The position numbers and the translations under genes were made by a program. Source: Bacillota bacterium (lineage in GTDB: Bacteria; Bacillota; Clostridia; Acetivibrionales; DTU013). From it: 21,702 nt of DNA. Below are positions 7,893 through 15,595 of this stretch, one piece after another (the first letter of the stretch is position 1; each line of letters begins with the position of its first letter). The stretch covers positions 1-21,702 of the forward strand of contig JAEYRB010000046.1 in assembly GCA_023409735.1 (NCBI GenBank), read 5' to 3'. The notes beneath the pieces were generated by a model that saw nothing but the letters and a program-made list of their open reading frames with translations, was not told the origin of the DNA and made no database searches.

Positions 7893-8077
7893 ATCACCAT
7901 CAGCTACCTTTCGCAGACCCTAGAATATTATTAGTATACAATAATCATTTTCTCCTTACTATATCCATATTGACTATTTTCTCTCAGATATTGCCATTTA
8001 CTGCCTATTTGTAAATGCTATTTTAGAATCGTTTGTCCATGTAACCTTTTTTTGCTATCAAAGTGCTCAATATTTGC

Positions 8078-8091
8078 GGTTATCAATAACC
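8078..8091. promoter_or_regulatory. Inverted repeat upstream of importer operon
   Basis: GGTTAT-CA-ATAACC is a 6-bp perfect dyad with a 2-nt centre, in the gap between the AraC-GH39 stop and the first permease. It could be an operator for the importer operon. The loop is too tight for a good terminator, although a short T-run follows on the plus strand. No convincing -35/-10 pair was found nearby. Confidence 0.3.
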
Positions 8092-8117
8092 TTTTCTCAC
8101 AAGGAGAAGCGGCCCTG

Positions 8118-8133
8118 AACAATCCGGATTGTT
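8118..8133. promoter_or_regulatory. 16-bp perfect palindrome at the AraC-GH39 stop codon
   Basis: AACAATCC/GGATTGTT is perfectly symmetric and overlaps the TAA stop of the AraC-GH39 gene. It has no U-run downstream on the coding strand, so an operator or RNA-processing role is more likely than termination. Function is unproven. Confidence 0.35.
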
Positions 8134-10618
8134 AAAAGCGCGCGGGGGATATTTCAAGGAATACAAATCCAAGCGGATCCACTGTCGCAGACAATTCCAG
8201 GCTTCCATCCCGAACTTCATAAATGTTCATCCCGCGTATTGGTATGCTTTGCTCTCGGATTAATTCCAACTGATGGGGCGTCATGTACTCCTTCGCTCCA
8301 TTCCTAAGCCACTGATCAAAGACGCTTCCGTGTTCACGATCGAACTGAACTCTTTCCACCCAATAATCGCCACTTTTTATCGGCAAATGAAAGCTAAACC
8401 GAATTGGATCTCCAGGATTCAATGCTTCGTAGCGTTTATAAAACGAAATGGAACTCCTGTCGCCGCTGGCATATTTATCTGTATAATGGCAATAATTCCA
8501 CGCAAGTACTTGAGTTTTTTCACCATTCGTAGTAACAATATAATTCTTGCCGCGAGACAAGATGTTGTTTGACAGTCGGCTTAAATATTGAAACGCGAAA
8601 TACGCAGGCTTTTTCAATCCGTTCTTATTTAGTAGTCCAAAGCCTCCGTGGAATTCGTGGCCGGAAGCGCTGTTCTCTTCCATGAGATCCGTCAGTTCCC
8701 AGTATGTCAACGAATTTGCAAGTCCGATACAATTGACAATGTTGTGAAGTATAAACACGACCATAAACGTCGTATCATGCAACAGATCCCTATCTAAACT
8801 AGAGTTGTTCCATTCATCTAAATGAATTTCCGCTTTAGGGTAAGACGAATTCCGGATAACATTTTTAATCCAAAGCATATCTTCCTTCGTTTGCTCCGGG
8901 CCACATAGCTTTTCTTTCCATACGCCATTATCGTCATTGTAATAAGCCGGATATGGATGGGCGGACACAAAATCCACCGGCAGATGAGATTGGTTGCAAG
9001 ATTCCAAAAATTTATAGAGAAATTGTTTCGCATTGATATCTAATAAGCCATGTACAGCAGGCCCGCCGACTCGTAACTTTGTGTCAACGCTTTTTACTTC
9101 TAGCGCAGTAACCCGATACAATTCCATATAATCATCGAAATCCCCATTCCAAAATGCGGGCAAGCTGGGTTCATTCCATACCTCAAAATACCAGTGTTGG
9201 ACTTCTTCCATTGAATAGCGATCCACGATATGGCTTATAAACGCATGGATAAGCTCTTGCCATAGCCGCATGTCCTTCGGCGGCGTAACATTTGCTTTGT
9301 AAAAAAAGATGGTCCTTTGCCCCGACGCAAGGGCCGTGGGCATAAAGGAGAATTCCACAAAGGGCCTAATACCTATATCAATCAGGAAATCAAAAATATT
9401 GTCAATGTACGAAAAATTGTAGTGTTTACCATCACCCTCCGGGTCAAGTACACACATTTCGTCATTGAAAATTCCATGAAAGCGCACGTATTTAAAACCG
9501 ATTTCACGTTGAGCGATGCGAAAATGCTCCTGTACATCGGCGCGTAATAAATCGACGGCCCGGGCAGCCGCAGTCAAGACCTGATAATAATGACCGAAAT
9601 ATTCAATCTGAGCACTGACATCAATATCAATAACAATCTCTCGCATTCCCGGAGCAACCTGAGACGCAATAATATTGCTCTTCTTATGCAATATATCAGA
9701 TATTTCTATGCTGCTTTTCACATTCACATAGTTTCCAAATCTGGAGTCCGCTTTGGGATAATTGAATTTTTGGGTATCTGCAACCCCTTTGGCAGAACGT
9801 CGGTAATCGGTAGGGTTGCACCCGACGACTTTCTTAAATATTCTGTTAAACGTCTTAAAGTTATCAAAGCCATTCCGATGCATAATATCGGTAATACCCT
9901 CACTGGTTTCTGTGAGATCGCGCCGCACCATGCCAATCTTTACTATGTTCAGGTATTGTGTGTAATTCATGCCAACACTTTTAGTGAACACATGAGATAA
10001 ATAATATGGGCTGACGTACTCTCCCGCCGCAATATCTGCTAAAGACGGATTTTCTCGGCAATGATCCTGAATATAAGCTAATATGCGTTTAATCCTTTCC
10101 ATATTTACATCGTTGATATTGTGTTGATCTTTGGTTTCTTCCTCCGGTAAAAGATATCCGCGTGTCAAGAGCGCTATGATATTACAGCAATGGATATGCA
10201 CAAATATCTCATACGCCGGTTTGCACTCCCTTATTTCATCAATAATGTGCAACAGATGGTCACGTATTTCATCAAGCACCTGCGAATGTTCGGGCAGCTG
10301 ACTATATCGAGTCAAGTCCATATTTATATGCAAGCCGCGCATAAAGTGCTCGCTGAGCTGTAAGAGAAAAACAATTCCGTCAGGGTTGTCCGACAGACTG
10401 TTAACGCTATGCAAAAACTCGGAATTGACGACATAAACGCCACCTTGGTCAAGGATTTGCTTTTCCCCCTGTACGTTGAGTTCCAACGCATCCTGGCACG
10501 CGAAAATAATCTCAATCTCTTTGTGCCAGTGCAGATCCGTGTGCACACAGTTAGTTAAGATTGGCTTAATGTCAATCAGCGTATCAAAATTCACCTGTTC
10601 ATAACTTGAGATGTTCAT
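8132..10618 (-). CDS. AraC-type regulator fused to GH39 glycosidase
   Basis: A single 828-residue polypeptide joins a transcription factor to a glycosidase. Residues 1-150 form an AraC-type cupin sensor (HTDLHWHKEIEI near 26-37; GGVYVVNSEFLHSV near 59-72). Residues about 173-275 form the double helix-turn-helix DNA-binding domain (LADIAAGEYVSPYYLSHVFTK and the second-helix region DNFKTFNRIFKKVVGCNPTDYR). Residues about 310-828 form a GH39 module with the acid/base motif EVWNEP (Glu483) and the nucleophile motif EIHLDEW (Glu602). There is no signal peptide, so it should act on imported sugar in the cytoplasm. GH39 enzymes are mainly beta-xylosidases or alpha-L-iduronidases; beta-xylosidase-like activity is the more likely here. 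It is the gene upstream of the importer operon, which it probably regulates. The ATG is clear, with a weak GGGG-type ribosome-binding site. Confidence 0.9.
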   Translation of the reverse strand: MNISSYEQVNFDTLIDIKPILTNCVHTDLHWHKEIEIIFACQDALELNVQGEKQILDQGGVYVVNSEFLHSVNSLSDNPDGIVFLLQLSEHFMRGLHINMDLTRYSQLPEHSQVLDEIRDHLLHIIDEIRECKPAYEIFVHIHCCNIIALLTRGYLLPEEETKDQHNINDVNMERIKRILAYIQDHCRENPSLADIAAGEYVSPYYLSHVFTKSVGMNYTQYLNIVKIGMVRRDLTETSEGITDIMHRNGFDNFKTFNRIFKKVVGCNPTDYRRSAKGVADTQKFNYPKADSRFGNYVNVKSSIEISDILHKKSNIIASQVAPGMREIVIDIDVSAQIEYFGHYYQVLTAAARAVDLLRADVQEHFRIAQREIGFKYVRFHGIFNDEMCVLDPEGDGKHYNFSYIDNIFDFLIDIGIRPFVEFSFMPTALASGQRTIFFYKANVTPPKDMRLWQELIHAFISHIVDRYSMEEVQHWYFEVWNEPSLPAFWNGDFDDYMELYRVTALEVKSVDTKLRVGGPAVHGLLDINAKQFLYKFLESCNQSHLPVDFVSAHPYPAYYNDDNGVWKEKLCGPEQTKEDMLWIKNVIRNSSYPKAEIHLDEWNNSSLDRDLLHDTTFMVVFILHNIVNCIGLANSLTYWELTDLMEENSASGHEFHGGFGLLNKNGLKKPAYFAFQYLSRLSNNILSRGKNYIVTTNGEKTQVLAWNYCHYTDKYASGDRSSISFYKRYEALNPGDPIRFSFHLPIKSGDYWVERVQFDREHGSVFDQWLRNGAKEYMTPHQLELIREQSIPIRGMNIYEVRDGSLELSATVDPLGFVFLEISPARF

Positions 10619-11108
10619 AAAAGTTCACAACCCCATGCCCTGTAGCACACGATCGCGTCCAGTTCCGCGCCACTCATCTGGATTATGTGAAATACTATAC
10701 GGCAACCATGTGCTGCTCTTATAATAGTAAAGAGAGCTCTAGCATCTTTTTCCTCACGATTTACTGTCCAGTGTAGTGATATGAGCCTTGAAATAACTGC
10801 AATTACCATTTTGATGTCGAGATGTGAAATAAAATATCTTTATCAATGGGCTACCCGTAGATATCTATGTTGAGTAAGCACTCTATATTTCGCAAAGCCT
10901 GTTTTAAACATTTGTCAACACCTCTCTTCTAATAAATCATACTATAAAAAGGTATTAATAATTACTATGCTATATTATGCTATAAAAAGATATTAATGGC
11001 TACTGTGCTATATTATACTATAAAAAGATATTAATAGCTACTGTGCTATATTATACCATAGAAAGGTATTAGTGTCTTTTGTATGGATTTTAAGGCTATA
11101 ATCGCAAT
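10619..11108. other. 490-bp intergenic region upstream of AraC-GH39
   Basis: I see no convincing gene. Short frames here lack ribosome-binding sites and recognisable sequence. The region must hold the promoter of the AraC-GH39 gene. A TTGACA on the minus strand near 10913-10918 has no -10 at proper spacing, so I do not assign a promoter. The distal third is the 38-bp tandem repeat array. Confidence 0.6.
10942..11074. repeat. 38-bp tandem repeat, three and a half copies
   Basis: Units begin at 10942, 10980, 11018 and 11056 with an exact 38-bp period. The last copy is only about 19 bp. Each unit starts with CTATAAAAAG-R-TATTAAT and ends with GCTATATTATA. Units 2 and 3 are almost identical, while units 1 and 4 are more diverged. 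Within a unit TAGC and GCTA form a small dyad around 6 bp. There are no spacers, so this is not a CRISPR. It sits between the GNAT gene end and the AraC-GH39 promoter region. Confidence 0.9.
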
Positions 11109-11669
11109 TTATCTTATTCTGGTGTATGAATATACATCTAAATCTACTACCTCGTTTCCACCCCAGTTTTTCTCCTGCACAGTACCACTTTCTTTAGCAA
11201 AGCCATTTTTCAATAACACTCTGGCAGAAAATATATTCTCAGGCATAACAAAAGCTTTAAGTGTATGTATACCAATTTCTTCTGTTATGTATTCAGCCAT
11301 CAATTGTACGACATTAGTAGCTATATCTCTGTGCCAATACTCTTCATTTATACGATAACCTATTGTAATCTGATTTGCTCGTTTTTTGTAGTCAAACATC
11401 TCTGCAAGTCCAACAAGCTTTTCTGGGTTTTTATTTATGTAGATTCCTGCAATAATTAACTTCTTTTTATCAAAATCTCTTCCAGCGAGATTCTTGATTG
11501 CTGTTAACAGCTGATCCTTACTTTTTTTATACAGAAATGGTGGAATATATTTGTATACATTATCATTATTGGTTATTTCAGATAATGCATCTACATCCTC
11601 AACACTCATTTTTCTGATAATAAGCAACTCATTTTTTAAGTATGGAAATGAATCAAATATTTCTGGCAT
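11109..11669 (-). CDS. GNAT family N-acetyltransferase (RimJ/RimL-like)
   Basis: This 186-residue protein fits the GNAT fold of the RimJ/RimL (Acetyltransf_3) branch, which transfers acetyl groups from acetyl-CoA to amines. The acceptor could be a protein N-terminus or a small molecule. The N-terminal RKMSVEDVDALSEITNN helix, the central ITIGYRINEEYWHRDIATNVV (beta-4 and acetyl-CoA loop region) and the C-terminal LKAFVMPENIFSARVLLKNGFAKE are all diagnostic. I chose the ATG at 11667-11669, with GGAG 6 nt upstream. A TTG four codons earlier overlaps that site. It stands alone and is followed by the 38-bp repeats. The substrate cannot be told from sequence. Confidence 0.87.
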   Translation of the reverse strand: MPEIFDSFPYLKNELLIIRKMSVEDVDALSEITNNDNVYKYIPPFLYKKSKDQLLTAIKNLAGRDFDKKKLIIAGIYINKNPEKLVGLAEMFDYKKRANQITIGYRINEEYWHRDIATNVVQLMAEYITEEIGIHTLKAFVMPENIFSARVLLKNGFAKESGTVQEKNWGGNEVVDLDVYSYTRIR

Positions 11670-11761
11670 AATAATCTCCAATCAAATTAAACTCGTCTAT
11701 GCGTATATCTTACTTATCTCTCTCTTTGAAAAGGCAATCAGATATTGGCATGAATTGTAAT

Positions 11762-11877
11762 TAATCTTCTTGTCTTATAAGCGAAACATCCGGCAATTCT
11801 TGAGCCAGCTTCATAAGATATGGTTCAATCATATATTTGAACAGATAAAATTACTCGACATTTGATGCCGCATTTTG
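11762..11877 (-). pseudogene. Remnant of an AraC-GyrI regulator gene and its leader
   Basis: This stretch is a broken second copy of the start of the AraC-GyrI gene at 16797-17666. Positions 11828-11877 match 17689-17738 (that gene's upstream leader) at 46 of 50 bases. Next to it, about 11780-11819 matches the coding stretch for YEAISRIAGC (17570-17608), here reading YEAGSRIAGC. In the intact gene about 70 bp containing the ribosome-binding site, start codon and first codons lie between these two blocks. Here that part is deleted. Similarity fades left of about 11780. It fills the gap between the nitroreductase end and the GNAT gene. Confidence 0.75.
11828..11877. repeat. 50-bp dispersed repeat, copy 1
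   Basis: Matches 17689-17738 with four mismatches. The most conserved part is CACTCGACATTTGATGCCGC (T for the first C in this copy). It begins only 12 bp downstream of the nitroreductase stop codon, counted on the minus strand from 11886. Confidence 0.85.
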
Positions 11878-11885
11878 TGGATCAA

Positions 11886-12443
11886 CTATACAATGCTATT
11901 TGGTCTCTTATGTTTTTCTCTGCTTCTGTCGTATTTCTGCCAAAAAACTACGTCTTCAACATATTGGGTCCGCGGTTCAGGCGATGCAGCAGGATAACCA
12001 AAGTATACGATCCCAATAGGGTACACTTCCTCAGGTATATTTAGTATTTCTCGAACAGCTTCCGGATCAGAGCCCCCTATCCATACTGAACCTAAACCCA
12101 TTGCTGTTGCAGCAATTAACATGTTTTCTATTGCCGCACAACAGTCAGCAAAGCCAGTATCGTTTTTCCATGGAATAAATTTGGGATTACCGCAAACAAC
12201 GATCATGAGCGGAGCATTATAATTGCCATACTTTTCAATGCTGTCTTTTATTTCCTTCAGCAATGGCTCTTCTGTAACAACAACAAACTCCCATGGCTGA
12301 ATATTACATGCTGATGGTGCTGCCATAGCAGCCTTCAGCAATTTTATTATTTTTTCATTCTCAACCTTCTTATCTGCTACAAATGAGCGAATGCTGCGCC
12401 TACCATAAATTGTCTCAAATACAATAGCTTCTCTTTCAGCCAT
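11886..12443 (-). CDS. Nitroreductase family FMN oxidoreductase
   Basis: This 185-residue protein has the nitroreductase family pattern. RRSIRSF at 15-21 supplies basic residues for FMN phosphate, PSACNIQPWEFVVV at 43-56 is the flavin loop, AAIENMLIAATAMGLGSVWIGG is the central dimer and flavin helix, and a late PIGIVYFGYP strand follows. Such enzymes use NAD(P)H and FMN to reduce nitroaromatics, quinones or unknown physiological substrates. A GGAGGGG site lies just before the ATG. The gene starts 12 bp after the creatininase stop, so the two form an operon. Its end abuts the AraC remnant. Physiological substrate is unknown. Confidence 0.9.
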   Translation of the reverse strand: MAEREAIVFETIYGRRSIRSFVADKKVENEKIIKLLKAAMAAPSACNIQPWEFVVVTEEPLLKEIKDSIEKYGNYNAPLMIVVCGNPKFIPWKNDTGFADCCAAIENMLIAATAMGLGSVWIGGSDPEAVREILNIPEEVYPIGIVYFGYPAASPEPRTQYVEDVVFWQKYDRSREKHKRPNSIV

Positions 12444-12455
12444 ATTCCCCTCCGC

Positions 12456-13271
12456 CTAGACGAAATTCTTTTTCATTATTGCTTCTGATATCCTGCAAGC
12501 ATAATCATCAATGTTTTTTTGCACATCAACATCTTCGAAATCCGCAGGTGATCCTAAATAACCATTCGGCGATAATTCCTTTATATGGCCTCCAAACAGC
12601 CAATCATAAACTCTATCTTTATTTAATGTAACAGGTTCTGATTGTCTGGCTCTTTCTACATCAACCAGGCTTGGGTAAAATTCATGTATTGTGGCTGTTT
12701 CAATATCACCTGCATGCACATCACTTACTGCAGACTTGCTTACGGTAATTGCTTGCGGCTTTACAGTGCATAAATATGGTTCATTCCCGCTTAATCCAAA
12801 CGGCTGCAGCCGCTGTTCATCAAATGTATAACATGCATTAATCTCCAACTGCTCTGTAGCTTCCCGAAAAGCTTCAATTATCGCGACGCTGTGTTCAATA
12901 TCACCATGTGCATTGATACCAAATACATTTTTGAATCCAAACTCTGCTAAGGATGCAAGTATATCAAAAAGCATTGCCTTAACAGTTTCTTTTCTCATTT
13001 TGAAGGACCCTATGAAGCCGCCGGTTGACTGACATATCCCCCAATAAAAGGGCGGGGCGATTACAACGGCATGTCCCCTTTCTTCAAGCATTTTTTTAAT
13101 AGCAAGGCAATATATGTGTGCAGTATATATGTCGGTTCCCAAACACAAATGAGGACCATGTTCTTCAATAACTCCAAGTGGGAGCAAAACAAGTGCATTT
13201 TTATCAACGGACTGTTCAATATCTGTCCATTTCATATTGACCATTGTGTCTTTAAACATACTCTCTAACAT
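12456..13271 (-). CDS. Creatininase family amidohydrolase
   Basis: This 271-residue protein fits the creatininase family of metal-dependent amidohydrolases (creatininase, MftE and ArfB relatives). The expected metal ligands are visible: EEHGPHL (Glu37, His38), Asp47, the NAHGD motif (His122 region) and HAGDIET (His186 to Glu191). There is no signal peptide, so it is cytoplasmic. Family members cleave cyclic amides or small peptides and formamides. The specific substrate here is not evident, and true creatinine degradation is not supported by neighbours. The ATG at 13269-13271 has AAAGG about 10 nt upstream; an in-frame ATG four codons later is an alternative. It is the first gene of an operon with the nitroreductase, which suggests a joint hydrolysis and reduction step on a small molecule. 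That link is inference. Confidence 0.88.
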   Translation of the reverse strand: MLESMFKDTMVNMKWTDIEQSVDKNALVLLPLGVIEEHGPHLCLGTDIYTAHIYCLAIKKMLEERGHAVVIAPPFYWGICQSTGGFIGSFKMRKETVKAMLFDILASLAEFGFKNVFGINAHGDIEHSVAIIEAFREATEQLEINACYTFDEQRLQPFGLSGNEPYLCTVKPQAITVSKSAVSDVHAGDIETATIHEFYPSLVDVERARQSEPVTLNKDRVYDWLFGGHIKELSPNGYLGSPADFEDVDVQKNIDDYACRISEAIMKKNFV

Positions 13272-13650
13272 TAATTAACGCCTTTCTTTGTTTAAATTTA
13301 AATGTAGCCAAATTCTCCATGTTGGATTTCTACTAAAGTAACCTTTAATAGTACTTCCATGATTTTCTATGGCAATATTTTATCAAACCATATGTCCGAG
13401 TTCAATAAATTCCCATAACAGCGACAATGGAACTCTTTTTTAAATGCGGATATGAGCCCTAATGTAAAACGAACTGTATATGACATATCAGAGCAGAAAA
13501 TATCGGGACACAAAGCTTATCCGGTGATATACTGAATCATGTAGACCAAACAGAGAGCTCAAAGGCTACATTAGCTAAAAGCCCTGACTATGCAGTAAAC
13601 GCTCTCTAATATAAGCAAGAAATTTACCAAAATTATCAGGAGGAGATACA
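13272..13650. other. 379-bp divergent intergenic region
   Basis: It separates the divergent creatininase and serine hydrolase genes, so it must hold promoters for both. A short frame around 13427-13462 reads MELFFKCGYEP and then stops. It faintly resembles an acetyltransferase tail, but is too short to call. No other gene seen. Confidence 0.5.
13584..13612 (+). promoter_or_regulatory. Possible promoter of the serine hydrolase gene
   Basis: CTGACT (13584-13589) and TAATAT (13607-13612) are spaced by 17 bp. Each matches the vegetative consensus at four of six positions. The predicted transcript would start about 30 nt before the ribosome-binding site AGGAGG at 13639-13644. Confidence 0.35.
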
Positions 13651-14628
13651 ATGAACGACTTACATAGTTTTGTTGAAACACAAAACAGTAATATATGTCA
13701 GATTGTTGCCATGAAAGATGGTAAAACAGTATACGAGGACTACTGGCACGGATTCAAGCCCACCGACACACTGCACGTCATGTCTGTGACAAAAAGTGTT
13801 GTATCTCTGCTTATCGGTATTGCGATAGACAAAAAGCTTATCCGTGATGTTGATCAACCAGTGCTGGATTTCTTCCCTGATTACACGATAAAGCGCGGCG
13901 AGAAAACGATACAGCAGGTTACGCTTCGGCATCTGCTGACCATGACCGCTCCGTACAAGTATAGGTCCGAGCCATGGACTAAGGTTTGCACCAGCAGCGA
14001 CTGGACTGTAGCAGCGCTTGACCTTCTAGGCGGTAAAGCCGGTATCACGGGAAATTTTAAATACTCAACTCTCGGCATACATATCCTGACGGGTATTATC
14101 ACCAACACAAGCGGCATGAAGACGGTCGACTTTGTCAATAAATATCTATTCAAGCCGCTGGGAATTGCGCCATACAGCAACTATGAGGCCATGACTGCTG
14201 AAGAACATAAGGCGTTTATCCTGTCAAAGGAACCGAAGAAAAACATCTGGTTCTGCGACCCGCAGGGCGTCGGTACCGCTGGTTATGGACTCTGCATTTC
14301 CGCACAGGATATGGCTAAGCTCGGTCAGCTCTGCCTCGACTGCGGCGTATACGGCAGTAAAAGAGTCGTTTCGGCAGAATGGATCGCCGAAAGCACAAAA
14401 CCTCGCATACAGTGCGATGAGAGCTTCGCAAATATGGAATACGGTTATCTGTGGTGGACTCCGGATAAGGACAGGCCCGCTTATGCCGCGCTCGGCAACA
14501 GTGGTAATGTGATCTATATTGACCCTGAACACAACACAGTCGTTGCTGTTACTGGCACCTTTAAGCCAAACGTCCTTGACCGAGTTCAGTTTATACAAAA
14601 ATACATCGAACCATTGCTGGAAGGCTAA
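13651..14628 (+). CDS. Serine hydrolase, class C beta-lactamase/PBP-like
   Basis: This 325-residue protein has the fold motifs of the beta-lactamase/penicillin-binding serine hydrolase family. The SxxK nucleophile motif is SVTK at Ser45-Lys48. A tyrosine motif KYST lies at 137-140 (Tyr138). A GNSGN segment near the C-terminus stands in for the usual (K/H)TG. The family includes esterases, D-aminopeptidases, 6-aminohexanoate hydrolases and class C beta-lactamases; this protein cannot be placed among them by sequence alone. There is no signal peptide, so it is probably cytoplasmic, which argues against a classical beta-lactamase. The start is firm, with AGGAGGAG 7-10 nt upstream. It is one of the few plus-strand genes here and is monocistronic. 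Its codons look more GC-rich than those of flanking genes, which may hint at separate ancestry. Confidence 0.88.
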   Translation: MNDLHSFVETQNSNICQIVAMKDGKTVYEDYWHGFKPTDTLHVMSVTKSVVSLLIGIAIDKKLIRDVDQPVLDFFPDYTIKRGEKTIQQVTLRHLLTMTAPYKYRSEPWTKVCTSSDWTVAALDLLGGKAGITGNFKYSTLGIHILTGIITNTSGMKTVDFVNKYLFKPLGIAPYSNYEAMTAEEHKAFILSKEPKKNIWFCDPQGVGTAGYGLCISAQDMAKLGQLCLDCGVYGSKRVVSAEWIAESTKPRIQCDESFANMEYGYLWWTPDKDRPAYAALGNSGNVIYIDPEHNTVVAVTGTFKPNVLDRVQFIQKYIEPLLEG

Positions 14629-14739
14629 CTAGGTGTCGCTTTGAAAGCAGCCTTCGCACTGCAAATAAGTATTACTTGATGGAAAGGGCCGGTATGAAGA
14701 ACATGTCGCATCCTCCTGCCAGCCCATTATGCCACCCTT

Positions 14740-14766
14740 CACCAACCAGCTTTAAAAGAGTTGGTG
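14740..14766 (+). terminator. Possible terminator after the serine hydrolase gene
   Basis: A 7-bp perfect stem CACCAAC/GTTGGTG closes a 13-nt loop. It is followed after about 10 nt by a T-rich run on the plus strand. The offset T-run and large loop make it weak. It lies between convergent gene ends. Confidence 0.35.
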
Positions 14767-14776
14767 CAATTTCTTA

Positions 14777-15595
14777 CTATATTTTTTGACAAGCAGGGCA
14801 TATAAAGGCAGATGTGCTGCCAGTTTTTATTGAGACTATCGTTTCGCTGCAAACCGGGCAGGGCTGGTTTTCCTTATAGCCTACAAGGAAATAATCCATT
14901 GTGAAGCCTCCTTTTCGCCCAAAGAAATCACTTTCATAAGCAAACGCGCCTTTTTCTCGTGATAGGTTTAAAAGCCCTATTATACTGTCATAAAGGAGTC
15001 CTATTTCATCCCCGTCCATGTCCGATATTTTCTTTTGGGGGTGTAGGCGAGCCTTGAATAAAATGTCGTGCATATACATGTTCCCGATGCCTCCGACATT
15101 CTTTTGGTTCATTAAAAAAGCTTTGATCTGTGTCTTTTTACCCTTAAGGAGTGATGAAAAATAATCATGCGTAAAGCTTTCATCAAAAGGGTCAATGGCA
15201 ATATCTTTTGTGTTTGGCTCTGATGCAAGTTCATCATCAGAAACAAGTAAGAACTTACCAAACCACCAGAAGCGGGCCGTATAGCCGCTGCCATCGCTAA
15301 AGAGAACCTTTATTTGATATTTGTCAGCTTCGTTATTTTCATTATCAAAGAATAAAATATCCGCACCCATACCAAGAGATAAAAGAATATTTTCACCGTT
15401 ATTAAGCCTAGTGATAATCCATTTCCCCCTATTGCGGATATCATCAATCCCTGCACCCTTTGTTCGATTTTGAAACTCATCCTGTGGGATGTTGCCGCAT
15501 TTTTCTTGCAGCAGAGTAAGAGATTGTATAGTCTTTCCGCGCAGGGCTTCTCTCATTTGCTCCGTAAGTTTAGCAATTTCAGGCAATTCAGCCAT
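14777..15595 (-). CDS. Fpg/Nei family DNA glycosylase lacking the N-terminal proline
   Basis: This 272-residue protein fits the formamidopyrimidine-DNA glycosylase/endonuclease VIII family, which excises oxidised bases and nicks the strand. It has an N-terminal AELPEI block, GKWI with the conserved lysine (Lys58), the helix-two-turn-helix NVGGIGNMYMHDILFKARLHP at 166-186, and a C-terminal zinc finger (Cys246, Cys249, Cys266, Cys269). The catalytic residue after Met is normally proline, which attacks the damaged base; here it is alanine. The final CPACQK also lacks the usual closing Arg. It may be an atypical glycosylase, a lyase using another residue, or a DNA-binding relative. The ATG at 15593-15595 has AAGGAG upstream and overlaps the MerR stop, so the two are translationally coupled. 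Confidence 0.85.
   Translation of the reverse strand: MAELPEIAKLTEQMREALRGKTIQSLTLLQEKCGNIPQDEFQNRTKGAGIDDIRNRGKWIITRLNNGENILLSLGMGADILFFDNENNEADKYQIKVLFSDGSGYTARFWWFGKFLLVSDDELASEPNTKDIAIDPFDESFTHDYFSSLLKGKKTQIKAFLMNQKNVGGIGNMYMHDILFKARLHPQKKISDMDGDEIGLLYDSIIGLLNLSREKGAFAYESDFFGRKGGFTMDYFLVGYKENQPCPVCSETIVSIKTGSTSAFICPACQKI

Noticed and set aside
7936..7956. Five-codon minus-strand ORF with a good AAGGAG site, as a leader peptide
   Set aside because: It is too short and carries no regulatory codon run or attenuator hairpin. Chance is the simpler explanation.
8273..8572. Plus-strand 99-residue frame inside AraC-GH39
   Set aside because: It is antisense to a gene with clear catalytic motifs. 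It has no ribosome-binding site and no recognisable product.
10615..10809. 64-residue minus-strand frame upstream of AraC-GH39
   Set aside because: It overlaps the AraC-GH39 start region, has no ribosome-binding site and resembles no family.
10880..10920. TTGACA on the minus strand as the AraC-GH39 promoter
   Set aside because: The nearest -10-like sequence is about 25 bp away, too far for a sigma-A promoter.
10942..11074. Regular repeats that might be a CRISPR array
   Set aside because: The 38-bp units are contiguous with no unique spacers, and no cas gene is present.
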